Positions 8,457-16,849 of a stretch of 64,000 nucleotides of DNA are shown one piece after another (position 1 is the first letter of the stretch; the number at the start of each line of letters is the position of its first letter). The stretch is from Streptomyces musisoli (GTDB lineage Bacteria > Actinomycetota > Actinomycetes > Streptomycetales > Streptomycetaceae). The notes beneath the pieces were generated by a model. That model saw only the letters and a list, made by a program, of their open reading frames with translations. It searched no databases and was not told the origin of the DNA. The translations under genes and the position numbers were made by a program. The stretch spans positions 124,001 to 188,000 of the forward strand of contig NZ_JAERRH010000009.1 of NCBI RefSeq assembly GCF_016741855.1, given 5' to 3'.

Positions 8457-9481
8457 ACAGACTTCTCGTCCCGGACGCCGGCGGCGCCGGACACCGCGCC
8501 CGGACCGTCGTACGCCGCCAGGGCCTCGCGGGCCGCCCGCCGGGCGCTCTCGGCCAGCTCCGGCGGCGAGACGATCCGTCCGTCGCGGCCCAGCCGCAGC
8601 GCCAGCCGGCGCAGGGAAGCCGGATCGGGGGTGCGCAGAGAGATACGCAGCCCGCCGTCGGGAAGCTCATCGGCGCTGTCGTGCGGGTAGTACTCGGCGA
8701 CCCAGCGACCGCCGGGGCCGACCTCGACCACGACCTCCGGGTCCTCGGCGGCCGGCTGCACCAGCCCCTCGGAGAGATCGCGCAGCTCCACCTCGGGCGG
8801 AGCCGACGGCGCGTCCAGGATCCGGATCTCGGCCACCCGGTCGAGCCGGAAGGTGCGCCGGGCCTCGGAGCGGCGGCACCAGGCCTCCACATAGGTGTGG
8901 CCGACACTGACCAGCCGGATCGGGTCGATCTCGCGCTCGGTGACCTCGTCACGGGCCGGGGAGTAGTAGCGGATCCACAGCCGGCGCCGCTCGGAGATCG
9001 CCCGGTCCACGTCGGCGAAGACCCCGCCCTCGGACTCGAACGTCACCGACAGCCGGGAACTCGCGCCGGCCGCCTCACCGGCCGCCGTCTCCACCTTGGC
9101 GGTGGCCCGCAGCAGAGCCTGCCGGTCCCCCTCCCGCAGGCCCGGCAGAGTGGCCACCGCACGGGCGGCCACCAGCAGAGCGGTGGCCTCGTCGGCGGCG
9201 AGCCGCAGCGGTTCGGCCGCCTCCTCACCGAGCGCCGCCGGGTTGTGCCACCAGATCCGCTCGCCGTCGGTGTCGATGTCCAGCAGATCCCCGCCGCGGA
9301 AGCTGGTACCGCACATGGGCAGCAGATCCAGGTCGGCGACCAGCTCGTCCTCGCTGATGCCGAAGGCACGCGCGACATCGGCGATCCGGGCGCCGGGACG
9401 CTCCCGCAGATACGTCACCAGGGAGAGCATCCGCCGGGTCTGGTCGATGGCGTTGACCGTCCTGGCCGGTTTGCCTGCCAC
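8453..9481 (-). CDS. pafC: WYL-domain transcriptional activator subunit PafC
   Basis: A 342-residue protein with an N-terminal winged helix (ARIADVARAFGISEDELVADLDLL) and a WYL domain (RRLWIRYYSPARDEVTEREIDPI, then YVEAWCRRSEARRTFRLDRV). In mycobacteria PafB and PafC form a heterodimeric activator of the LexA-independent DNA-damage response. The GTG at 9481 is chosen because AAGGGGAG lies just upstream; the longer frame crosses into pafB. It follows pafB by 14 bp. Confidence 0.93.
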   Translation of the reverse strand: MAGKPARTVNAIDQTRRMLSLVTYLRERPGARIADVARAFGISEDELVADLDLLPMCGTSFRGGDLLDIDTDGERIWWHNPAALGEEAAEPLRLAADEATALLVAARAVATLPGLREGDRQALLRATAKVETAAGEAAGASSRLSVTFESEGGVFADVDRAISERRRLWIRYYSPARDEVTEREIDPIRLVSVGHTYVEAWCRRSEARRTFRLDRVAEIRILDAPSAPPEVELRDLSEGLVQPAAEDPEVVVEVGPGGRWVAEYYPHDSADELPDGGLRISLRTPDPASLRRLALRLGRDGRIVSPPELAESARRAAREALAAYDGPGAVSGAAGVRDEKSV

Positions 9482-9495
9482 AGTCCTGCTCCCCT

Positions 9496-10473
9496 TCAGC
9501 CCTTGGCCACGGCACGCAGCCGGTCCACCACGTCGGCCCGCAGCTCGGCCGGCTCCACGACCACCACGTCCGGCCCGAACTCCACCAGCCACGCGTCCAG
9601 ACCGTGCCCGTACGGGATCTCCAACTCGTCCCAGCCGTCACCGAGTTCCCGGACCCCGGTGGCTTTCGCCCGAAGGGGGTAACCGGCGCCCGAACGCAGC
9701 CGGATCAGCGCCGAACGGTCGGCGATCTCACCGGCCCAGCTCGCGACGGTCTCCCGCACGGTCACCACGTCCGGCACGGGCACGCTGAAGCCCGTGCCGC
9801 GCGACCTGACCCTGCCCGTGATCCGGGAGAGCCGGAAGACACGCTCGGCGCCCCGGTCACGGTCGAAACCGGCCAGGTACCAGTGGCCACGCCAGCACTC
9901 CAGCGCCCACGGCTCGACATGCCGCGGCTCCGGATGGACGGCGGACGCCTTGCGGTACTCGAAGACCACCGGGCGACGGTCACGGCAGGCCAGCATCAGC
10001 GGTTCGAAGGCGGCCTCGTGCACCGGGATGCGCGGCTCCAGCGCCCCGTGCGCCTCGTACGGGTCGACGTCCTCGGGCAGCCCGGCCGCGCGCAGCTTCT
10101 GCAACGCGCCGCTGGCCGCCCCCGCCAGCCGCGCCTGCTGCCAGACCTTGGCGGCGAGGCCCAGCGCGGCGGCCTCCTCGGCGTCCAGCGTGATGGGAGG
10201 CAGGCGGTTGCTGTCACGGCGGGCGAGGTAACCGACCTCGCCCTCGATGTTCTCCACGGTCTCGATGACCAGGCCCAGCTCGCGCAGGTCGTCCTTGTCC
10301 CGCTCGAACATCCGGTTGAAGGAGTCGTCGGAACCCGCCGCACCGCTCTCCGGCCTGGCGGCCTCGACGTATGCCTCAATGGAATCGCGCAGCTCGCGCT
10401 TGCTGAGCGGCCGGCGAGTGCCGAGCAGACACAGCGCGAGGTTCATCAGCCGCTCGGCCTTGGCAATGGCCAT
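9496..10473 (-). CDS. pafB: WYL-domain transcriptional activator subunit PafB
   Basis: A 325-residue partner of PafC. The N-terminal helix-turn-helix (KAERLMNLALCLLGTRRPLSKRELRDSIEAY) is followed by a WYL region (RDRRPVVFEYRKASAVHPEPRHVEPWALECW, then WYLAGFDRDRGAERVFRLSRI). PafBC senses DNA stress, probably through a nucleic-acid ligand bound by the WYL domains. It is the first gene of a pafB-pafC-zinc-ribbon unit, with hairpins of the FKBP gene just upstream. Confidence 0.94.
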   Translation of the reverse strand: MAIAKAERLMNLALCLLGTRRPLSKRELRDSIEAYVEAARPESGAAGSDDSFNRMFERDKDDLRELGLVIETVENIEGEVGYLARRDSNRLPPITLDAEEAAALGLAAKVWQQARLAGAASGALQKLRAAGLPEDVDPYEAHGALEPRIPVHEAAFEPLMLACRDRRPVVFEYRKASAVHPEPRHVEPWALECWRGHWYLAGFDRDRGAERVFRLSRITGRVRSRGTGFSVPVPDVVTVRETVASWAGEIADRSALIRLRSGAGYPLRAKATGVRELGDGWDELEIPYGHGLDAWLVEFGPDVVVVEPAELRADVVDRLRAVAKG

Positions 10474-10547
10474 CGACGCCCTTCGCCTTCCCTATGGTGC
10501 TTACGATCGACGACCGTACCGCTCCGGCACGCGGTGGCAAAAGCCGA

Positions 10548-10604
10548 GGGCCCACGCCCGAGCAGGCATGGGCCCCAGCTGATCGGATCCGGTCGGACCG
10601 GATC
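10548..10604 (-). terminator. Double hairpin after the FKBP gene
   Basis: Two inverted repeats lie in tandem downstream of the FKBP stop. The first met by polymerase is GATCCGGTC/GACCGGATC (10586-10604, 1-nt centre). The second is GGGCCCA/TGGGCCC (10548-10575) with a smaller inner GCC/GGC stem. They separate the FKBP transcript from pafB. Confidence 0.7.
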
Positions 10605-10609
10605 ACGGA

Positions 10610-10981
10610 TCAGACGGCGAGAAGGTCCACCACGAAGATGAGGGTCTCGCCGGCCTTGATCGCCGGGGTCGGGCTCTGGTTCCCGTAGGCGAGGTGGGCG
10701 GGGATCGTCAGCTGACGGCGGCCACCGACCTTCATGCCCTGCACACCCCGGTCCCAGCCCGCGATGACCCGGCCGCCACCCAGCGGGAAGCGGAACGGAG
10801 TGCCACGGTTCCAGCTGGCGTCGAACTCCTCACCGGTGCTGAAAGCGACGCCCACGTAGTGCACGGTGACCGTCTGGCCCGCCTCGGCGACCGGCCCGTC
10901 ACCCTCCCAGATGTCCTTGATCTCAAGGTCCGCCGGGGGGTTGCCCTCCGGGAAGTCGATCTCGGGCTTCTCGATGCTCAC
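10610..10981 (-). CDS. FKBP-type peptidyl-prolyl cis-trans isomerase (cytosolic)
   Basis: A 123-residue single-domain FKBP without signal peptide. The family motifs VTVHYVG, FDASWNRGTPFRFPLG, VIAGWDRGVQGMKVGGRR and IPAHLAYG are all visible, including the active-site aromatic residues. It catalyses proline isomerisation during folding. It sits 85 bp downstream of the lipoprotein FKBP gene. The synteny FKBP-FKBP-pafA is a conserved actinobacterial arrangement. Confidence 0.95.
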   Translation of the reverse strand: MSIEKPEIDFPEGNPPADLEIKDIWEGDGPVAEAGQTVTVHYVGVAFSTGEEFDASWNRGTPFRFPLGGGRVIAGWDRGVQGMKVGGRRQLTIPAHLAYGNQSPTPAIKAGETLIFVVDLLAV

Positions 10982-11066
10982 GTCAAAAGCTCCTGCATGT
11001 GTACGAGACGAAACGCGAACAGTCTTTCATCTCCACGACCCTCCCGCCCGACACGGGCGCACCTGG

Positions 11067-12068
11067 TCACATCGCGGCGAGGATGTCCACCGTGAACACG
11101 AGCGTGGAACCCTTCTCGACGGCCCCGCCGCTCGGCGGATTGTCCCCGTAACCCAGCTCCGGCGGGATCACGATCAGAACCCTGCTGCCCACCTTCTTGC
11201 CGGTCAGCCCCTGGGCGAGCCCCTTCACCGCCTCCTGCATCTGCTCCAGCGAGAACTGGCTGAGCCGGCCCGAACCGTACGTCCGCTGAAACGTCTTGCC
11301 ACCGTCCCAGACCAGACCCTGGAACTGGCACAGAACCGTCTGGTCGGCCTTCAGCTCCGGACCGTCACCCTCCAGGACGTACGCCGACACCAGCTTCTTC
11401 GGCGGGTCCGTCCGCGGAATCGTCACCTTGGGCACCTGCCCGTCGGTGTTCGTCCCCACCTTCGGCAGCGCGGCATCGGTCTGCGGCACCGGCGTGCCCT
11501 TGGCGGAACTCTTGGAGTTGAACGACTCGATCAGATCGATGACGAACACCAGCGTGTCGGTGCCCTTGATCCCCGCCTGCGCATTGCCCCCCTTGCCGTA
11601 CCCCAGGTCCGGCGGCACGGCGATCTCGATCCGGCTGCCCGTCTTCTTGCCCTGAAGGGCATACCGCCAGCCGTCGATGATGCTGCCCTGGGCGAGCTGC
11701 ATGACCAGCGGGCGCTTGCGGTCGAAGGAGTTGTCGAAGACCTTGCCCGTGTCCCAGATCTGGCCGAGATAGTCGGCCCGGATGAAGTCGTTCTCCGCGA
11801 CCGTCCGGCCACTGCCCGCGATCACCGTCCGCACGGCCAGATTCTTCGACGGCTCACCCGACCCCTTGGCGACGGTCGGCTTCTCACCGAACTTCGTACC
11901 CGCCGTGATCGCCGGCAACGGCCCGTCCACGATCTTGGGCGGCGGCGCCGAGGACACCGACGGCGACGGCGAGCCGGTCTTGCCGGATTCGGACTTGCCG
12001 TCACCGCAACCGGCGAGCGTGACCAGTCCTGCGGGAACGGCGGCGAGGAGAAGTGAGCGTCGGCGCAC
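11067..12068 (-). CDS. Two-domain FKBP-type prolyl isomerase lipoprotein
   Basis: A 333-residue exported lipoprotein. The GTG start at 12068 gives RRRSLLLAAVPAGLVTLAGCGDG, a clean signal peptide with lipobox LAGC (mature Cys about residue 20). A Ser/Gly/Pro linker follows, then two FKBP domains. The first contains ADYLGQIWDTGKVFDNSF and IPPD-like AVPPDLGYG; the second contains CQFQGLVWDGG and IPPELGYGDNPPSG. The second domain lacks some usual aromatic residues, so it may be less active. GAGG precedes the start. It probably folds proteins on the outer face of the membrane. Confidence 0.93.
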   Translation of the reverse strand: MRRRSLLLAAVPAGLVTLAGCGDGKSESGKTGSPSPSVSSAPPPKIVDGPLPAITAGTKFGEKPTVAKGSGEPSKNLAVRTVIAGSGRTVAENDFIRADYLGQIWDTGKVFDNSFDRKRPLVMQLAQGSIIDGWRYALQGKKTGSRIEIAVPPDLGYGKGGNAQAGIKGTDTLVFVIDLIESFNSKSSAKGTPVPQTDAALPKVGTNTDGQVPKVTIPRTDPPKKLVSAYVLEGDGPELKADQTVLCQFQGLVWDGGKTFQRTYGSGRLSQFSLEQMQEAVKGLAQGLTGKKVGSRVLIVIPPELGYGDNPPSGGAVEKGSTLVFTVDILAAM

Positions 12069-12124
12069 GGAAGAGCCTCGTAATCGGTCGATCTTGCGGA
12101 TGGCGTGCGCAACTCTACGACCTG

Positions 12125-12161
12125 ACACGGGCGCCGTACGGGAAACGTACGGCGCCCGTGT
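12125..12161 (-). terminator. Strong terminator after pafA
   Basis: A perfect 16-bp inverted repeat (ACACGGGCGCCGTACG / CGTACGGCGCCCGTGT) with loop GGAAA lies 49 bp past the pafA stop and upstream of the FKBP lipoprotein gene. Confidence 0.88.
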
Positions 12162-12209
12162 GGCGCTCCGGCATTTCAACGCCCAAACGCTTGACTCGCC
12201 CGCATTTCG

Positions 12210-13571
12210 CTACATTCCGGCGATCAGCTTCTCCACCCGGTCGTCCACCGAACGGAACGGATCCTTGCACAGCACGGTGCGCTGCGCCTGGTCGTTGAGC
12301 TTGAGATGCACCCAGTCGACCGTGAAGTCCCTGCGCTGCTCCTGCGCCCGCCGGATGAAGTCCCCGCGCAGCCGCGCCCGAGTGGTCTGCGGAGGCACCG
12401 ACTTACCCTCGAAGATCTTCAAGTCGTTGCAGACCCGGGCCGCTTGACCCTTCTTCTCCAGCAGGTAGTACAGGCCACGACGACGATGGATGTCGTGGTA
12501 CGCGAGGTCTATCTGAGCGACCCGCGGATGCGACATCGTCATGTTGTGCTTGGCCCGGTACCGCTCGATGAGCTTGTACTTCATGACCCAGTCGATCTCG
12601 GTCTCGATGCGGTCCAGTTCCTCGTTCTCGATCGCCTCGAGCGTGCGGCCCCACAGCTCCAGCACCTGCGCGACCGTCCCCGTACGGATGCCCCGCCGGT
12701 CACAGAAGTCCAGCGCCTTGTCGAAGTACTCGCGCTGCACCTCCAGCGCGGACGCCTCCCGCCCGCTGGCCAGACGCACCTTGCGCCGGCCGGTGATGTC
12801 GTGGCTGACCTCCCGGATCGCCCGGATCGGGTTCTCCAGCGTGAGGTCACGCATCACCGTGCCCGCCTCGATCATCCGCAGCACCAGATCGGTGGCACCG
12901 ACCTTCAGCAGCATCGTCGTCTCGGACATGTTCGAGTCACCGACGATGACATGCAGCCGACGGTAACGCTCGGCATCCGCGTGCGGCTCGTCGCGGGTGT
13001 TGATGATGGGCCTCGACCGGGTCGTCGCCGAGGAGACGCCCTCCCAGATGTGCTCGGCCCGCTGACTCACGCAGTACACCGCACCACGCGGCGTCTGCAG
13101 CACCTTCCCGGCACCGCACAACAGCTGCCGGGTCACCAGGAACGGGATGAGGATGTCCGCAAGCCGGGAGAACTCCCCGTGCCGCGCCACCAGGTAGTTC
13201 TCGTGGCACCCGTAGGAGTTGCCCGCCGAGTCGGTGTTGTTCTTGAAGAGGTAGACGTCGCCTGCGATTCCCTCCTCGTGCAGGCGTCGTTCCGCGTCCA
13301 CCAGGAGTCCCTCGAGAATGCGCTCGCCGGCCTTGTCGTGGGTGACCAGTTCGATCACGTTGTCACATTCGGGTGTCGCGTATTCCGGATGTGAGCCCAC
13401 GTCGAGATACAGCCGGGCGCCGTTTCGCAGAAAGACATTGCTGCTGCGGCCCCATGACACGACACGGCGGAAGAGGTACCGCGCCACCTCGTCAGGAGAC
13501 AGGCGCCGCTGTCCCCTGAACGTGCACGTGACGCCGTACTCGTTCTCCAGCCCGAAAATGCGGCGGTCCAT
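12210..13571 (-). CDS. pafA: Pup-protein ligase PafA
   Basis: A 453-residue carboxylate-amine ligase related to glutamine synthetase. The start MDRRIFGLENEYGVTCTF carries the catalytic Glu/Asn segment, and NVFLRNGARLYLDVGSHPEYATPE, NNTDSAGNSYGCHENYL and HVIVGDSNMSETT are the metal- and ATP-binding lines shared with Dop. It joins the deamidated C-terminal Glu of Pup to substrate lysines. The MFS gene ends only 9 bp upstream and no Shine-Dalgarno is visible before the ATG, so translation may depend on readthrough from that gene or on weak initiation. Confidence 0.97.
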   Translation of the reverse strand: MDRRIFGLENEYGVTCTFRGQRRLSPDEVARYLFRRVVSWGRSSNVFLRNGARLYLDVGSHPEYATPECDNVIELVTHDKAGERILEGLLVDAERRLHEEGIAGDVYLFKNNTDSAGNSYGCHENYLVARHGEFSRLADILIPFLVTRQLLCGAGKVLQTPRGAVYCVSQRAEHIWEGVSSATTRSRPIINTRDEPHADAERYRRLHVIVGDSNMSETTMLLKVGATDLVLRMIEAGTVMRDLTLENPIRAIREVSHDITGRRKVRLASGREASALEVQREYFDKALDFCDRRGIRTGTVAQVLELWGRTLEAIENEELDRIETEIDWVMKYKLIERYRAKHNMTMSHPRVAQIDLAYHDIHRRRGLYYLLEKKGQAARVCNDLKIFEGKSVPPQTTRARLRGDFIRRAQEQRRDFTVDWVHLKLNDQAQRTVLCKDPFRSVDDRVEKLIAGM

Positions 13572-13580
13572 GAGGGAACA

Positions 13581-14840
13581 TTACGCCCGATCCCCCGAGC
13601 TGAAACGGGGTTCGGCGCCACGATTTGGATCATTTTCCGATGAAGCCGCAACAACCCCTCCCCGCGCGGGAGCTGCGAGGACCCCTCCGGTGGCGACCAG
13701 GACCAGCAACGACACCACCCCCGCCACACTCGGCAGCGCGAAACCCCACACCGTGCCACCGGCCTGGACCACCGGCCCCGCCAGGCCCGTTCCCACCGAC
13801 GCACCCACGGTGAACGTCGTCACAAGCCAGGAGAACGCCTCGGTGACGGTGCCGCTCGGCGCGTGCCGGTCGACGATGATGAACGCACAGGCGATACAGG
13901 GCGCCAGGAACACCCCCGAGACCACACTGAGCAGCACCATCGCCACCACACCCGGCGTCAGCACCAGCGGCAGGTAACACACCGCCAGAAGCGCCACCAG
14001 CACCCGCAGTCGCCCCTCCGGCGCACCCGCCCACCGACGGGCCCCGTACACGGTGCCGCCCGCCAGCGCCCCCAGCCCCAGCCCCGCCATCAGCCAGCCG
14101 TACACCGCGTCACCACCGTGACCGTCGGCGTACGACACCGCCGCCACCGTGATGGACCCCAGCGCGATACCGATGAACAGGAACGCGGCGAGCAGCGCGA
14201 GCAGACCGGGCGAGCGCAGCGCACCCAGCCAGTGCGCCTCACGCGGCGCCGAGCGCCACGCCCGCGACGGCGGCGAGACGACCACCGAGAGCGCACCGAG
14301 CACCCCCAGGAGGCTCAGCACCAGCAGCGCGGCCCGCTCGTCCCACAGGGACACGCACAGGGTCACCAGCAGCGGCCCGACGGTGAACATGATCTCCTGG
14401 GCGATCGCGTCCATGGCGTACGCGGTGTGCACCTGCTCCTCACGGCTCAGCACGGACGGCCACAGGGCCCGCAGACCGCCCTCCAGGGGCGGCGCGAACA
14501 GGCCGGCCGCCGCGACCGCCGCGTAAGCCAGCGGCAGCGGATCCGTCCCGCAGAACGCGAACACCGACATGGCGAGGGCCGCGAGGACGGCCGCCGGCAG
14601 CTGGACGCGCGGCTGCCCGTACAGGTCCACGAGCCGGCCCAGCACCGGCTGGCCGACCGCGTTGGCGACGCCGTACACCGCCGCGAGCGCGCCGGCGAGA
14701 CTGTAGGTGCCGCCCCCGGCGCGCACGAACAGCACCAGGGCGATGGCCGCGGTCGCGTTGGGCAGCCGCCCCACCAGGGTGCCGGTGAGCAGCCGGAGCG
14801 CGTGCCTCGCCTTCAGGATCTCCAGGTATCCCGTGGCCAT
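13581..14840 (-). CDS. MFS transporter upstream of pafA
   Basis: A 419-residue membrane protein with about twelve hydrophobic segments and the MFS loop pattern (VLGRLVDLYGQPRV after TM2). The family includes many drug or sugar exporters; substrate unknown. The ATG at 14840 has GGAGG seven bases upstream. It ends 9 bp before pafA, so the two genes are probably co-transcribed. A LacI-type regulator is divergently placed 138 bp away and is the likely controller. Confidence 0.88.
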   Translation of the reverse strand: MATGYLEILKARHALRLLTGTLVGRLPNATAAIALVLFVRAGGGTYSLAGALAAVYGVANAVGQPVLGRLVDLYGQPRVQLPAAVLAALAMSVFAFCGTDPLPLAYAAVAAAGLFAPPLEGGLRALWPSVLSREEQVHTAYAMDAIAQEIMFTVGPLLVTLCVSLWDERAALLVLSLLGVLGALSVVVSPPSRAWRSAPREAHWLGALRSPGLLALLAAFLFIGIALGSITVAAVSYADGHGGDAVYGWLMAGLGLGALAGGTVYGARRWAGAPEGRLRVLVALLAVCYLPLVLTPGVVAMVLLSVVSGVFLAPCIACAFIIVDRHAPSGTVTEAFSWLVTTFTVGASVGTGLAGPVVQAGGTVWGFALPSVAGVVSLLVLVATGGVLAAPARGGVVAASSENDPNRGAEPRFSSGDRA

Positions 14841-14854
14841 GCCCGCCTCCAAGT

Positions 14855-14866
14855 GTTACGTATAAC
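14855..14866. promoter_or_regulatory. Candidate operator between MFS and lacI-type genes
   Basis: GTTACGTATAAC is a near-palindrome (GTTA arms, CGTA centre) immediately upstream of the MFS ribosome-binding site, in the divergent promoter region. A related ATACGTA word recurs at 14878-14884. AT-rich palindromes of this kind are typical LacI-family sites, although the usual central CG is displaced here. Confidence 0.35.
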
Positions 14867-14978
14867 GTCGCTTCTCATACGTACCATGTCCGCTGTTCAC
14901 ACGTCCAGACGACCCACACCGGCCGAAGCACCCCCACACCCACCGGCCGACCACCAGACGAACAGGAGCAGCCCCACG

Positions 14979-15998
14979 GTGGCACGCAGCAGCACGCGCC
15001 CGACCAGCCGGGACGTCGCCCAGGCGGCCGGGGTCTCCCAGGCAGCCGTCTCCCTCGTCCTCGGCGACAAATGGCGCGGCCGAGTGTCGGAGACCACCGC
15101 CCAACGCGTCCGCGAAGCCGCCCGCGACCTCGGCTACCGCCCCAACCTCGCCGCCCGCAACCTCCGCCTCGGCCACACCCGCACCGTCCTGCTCGTCGTC
15201 CCCGCCCTCACCACCGAATTCTTCGCCGGCGTCTACACCGGCGCGGCCCGCGTCGCCGCCGAACACGGCTTCGGCGTCGTCCTCTACCCCTCCCCCGAAG
15301 GCATCGGCCCCGCCCGCGACCCCTTCGCCTCCGCCCAGGCCGCCCTCGACGGCGTCATCGCCTCCTCCATGGCCGCCGACGCCCTCACCGCCATCCGCGG
15401 CGACCAACTACCCCTCGTCATGCTCGACAGCGACCCCGCCGGCAGCCTCGGCGCCGCAACCGTCAACCTCGACATCGCCGACGGCGTCCGCCAGGTCACC
15501 ACCCACCTGCTCGACCTCGGCCACCGCCGCATCCTGCACCTCGCCGCCGACGTACCCTCCTGGACCTTCGAAGTCCGCGCCAAAGAACTCGCCGCCCGCA
15601 TGGCCACCACCCCCGGCACCGACATCCGCACCGCCCGCGCCCCCATCTCCATCGACGGAGCACAGGCCGCCACCGAAGCCGCACTCACCACCCCCGGCCC
15701 CCGCCCCACAGCCGTCGTCTGCGACGACGACAAACTCGCCGCGGGCGCCTACAAAGCACTACGCCGCCTCGGCCTGCGCATCCCCGACGACATCTCCGTC
15801 ACCGGCCTCGACGACCTCGCCCTGGCCACCGCCATCGACCCCGAACTGACCACCGTACGACTGGACGCCGAACTCTTCGGAGAACACGGCATGCGCGCCC
15901 TGCTGGCCGTCCTGGAAGGCCGCGAACCCGACAGCGGAGACATCCCCGTCGAACTCGTCGTCCGCGGCTCCACAGCCCCGCCACCCACCCCCGCATAA
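14979..15998 (+). CDS. LacI-family transcriptional regulator
   Basis: A 339-residue repressor-type protein. The HTH is TSRDVAQAAGVSQAAVSLVLGDKWRGRVSETTAQRV near residues 8-42, with the hinge VREAARDLGYRPNLAARNLRLG, then a periplasmic-binding-like effector domain (TVLLVVPALTTEFFAGVYTGA, DGVIASSMAADAL, DDISVTGLDDLALA). The GTG at 14979 fits the normal LacI length and has GGAG upstream; an ATG at 14886 would add 31 residues. It is divergent from the MFS gene, so it may control the MFS-pafA transcript in response to a sugar-like ligand. Confidence 0.9.
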   Translation: MARSSTRPTSRDVAQAAGVSQAAVSLVLGDKWRGRVSETTAQRVREAARDLGYRPNLAARNLRLGHTRTVLLVVPALTTEFFAGVYTGAARVAAEHGFGVVLYPSPEGIGPARDPFASAQAALDGVIASSMAADALTAIRGDQLPLVMLDSDPAGSLGAATVNLDIADGVRQVTTHLLDLGHRRILHLAADVPSWTFEVRAKELAARMATTPGTDIRTARAPISIDGAQAATEAALTTPGPRPTAVVCDDDKLAAGAYKALRRLGLRIPDDISVTGLDDLALATAIDPELTTVRLDAELFGEHGMRALLAVLEGREPDSGDIPVELVVRGSTAPPPTPA

Positions 15999-16003
15999 GC
16001 CAG

Positions 16004-16033
16004 GTGCCCCGGCCGGAAACCCGGCCGGGGCAC
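16004..16033. terminator. Bidirectional terminator between lacI-type gene and prcA
   Basis: A perfect 13-bp inverted repeat (GTGCCCCGGCCGG / CCGGCCGGGGCAC) with loop AAAC lies between two convergent stop codons (15998 and 16051). It can serve both transcripts. Confidence 0.85.
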
Positions 16034-16050
16034 CACAGCACAACGACGGA

Positions 16051-16788
16051 TCACTCGTCCTCGGAAGTCTCCGCTTCCGTACCCGCACCGTCCGCCTCCA
16101 GCAGACGCCCCAGCTGACGACCGACGATCCGCTTGAACTTACGCTTCTGCGGACGCGTACGGTCCAGCACGGCCACCTCCAGACGCTCCGCGGGAATCTC
16201 CCGCTCACTGCCGTTGGTGTCCCGCGACAGAGCCTGCACCGCCAGCTTCAACGCCTCCGCCAACGACATACCGTCACGATGCCGCTGATCAAGGAAACCG
16301 CTGATCTGCTCCGCGTTACCACCCACCGCGACCGAACCGTGCTCATCCACGATCGAACCGTCATGCGGCAGCCGGTAGATCTGGTCACCATCAGGGGTCT
16401 CCCCCACCTCGGCCACCACCAGCTCCACCTCGTACGGCTTCTCCGCCGCCGAAGAGAAGATCGTGCCCAGCGTCTGCGCATACACGTTCGCCAGACCGCG
16501 CGCCGTCACATCGTCACGGTCGTACGTGTAACCCCGCAGATCCGCGTAGCGCACACCACCGATCCGCAGATTCTCGTACTCGTTGTACTTGCCGGCGGCC
16601 GCGAAGCCGATCCGGTCGTAGATCTCGCTGAACTTGTGCAGCGCACGGGACGGGTTCTCACCGACGAACACGATGCCGTCGGCATACTGCAGCACGACCA
16701 GGCTGCGACCGCGGGCGATGCCCTTGCGGGCGTACTCCGCCCGGTCGGCCATCGCCTGCTGGGGTGAGACATAGAACGGCGTCGACAC
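16051..16788 (-). CDS. prcA: 20S proteasome alpha subunit PrcA
   Basis: A 245-residue alpha-type proteasome subunit. It begins MSTPFYVSPQQAMADRAEYARKGIARGRS, the N-terminal gating helix and RGRS line of actinobacterial alpha subunits, followed by VVLQYADGIVFVGEN and IYDRIGFAAAGKYNEYENLR. Alpha subunits form the outer heptameric rings, gate the pore and dock the ARC ATPase. The C-terminus is acidic (TEAETSEDE). It follows prcB by 61 bp and ends the operon at the convergent terminator. Confidence 0.97.
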   Translation of the reverse strand: MSTPFYVSPQQAMADRAEYARKGIARGRSLVVLQYADGIVFVGENPSRALHKFSEIYDRIGFAAAGKYNEYENLRIGGVRYADLRGYTYDRDDVTARGLANVYAQTLGTIFSSAAEKPYEVELVVAEVGETPDGDQIYRLPHDGSIVDEHGSVAVGGNAEQISGFLDQRHRDGMSLAEALKLAVQALSRDTNGSEREIPAERLEVAVLDRTRPQKRKFKRIVGRQLGRLLEADGAGTEAETSEDE

Positions 16789-16849
16789 CGGTTATCCGTC
16801 CCTTTCTGTCATGGTCACTGGATCACCTAGATAAGAACCGGGCCCACGC

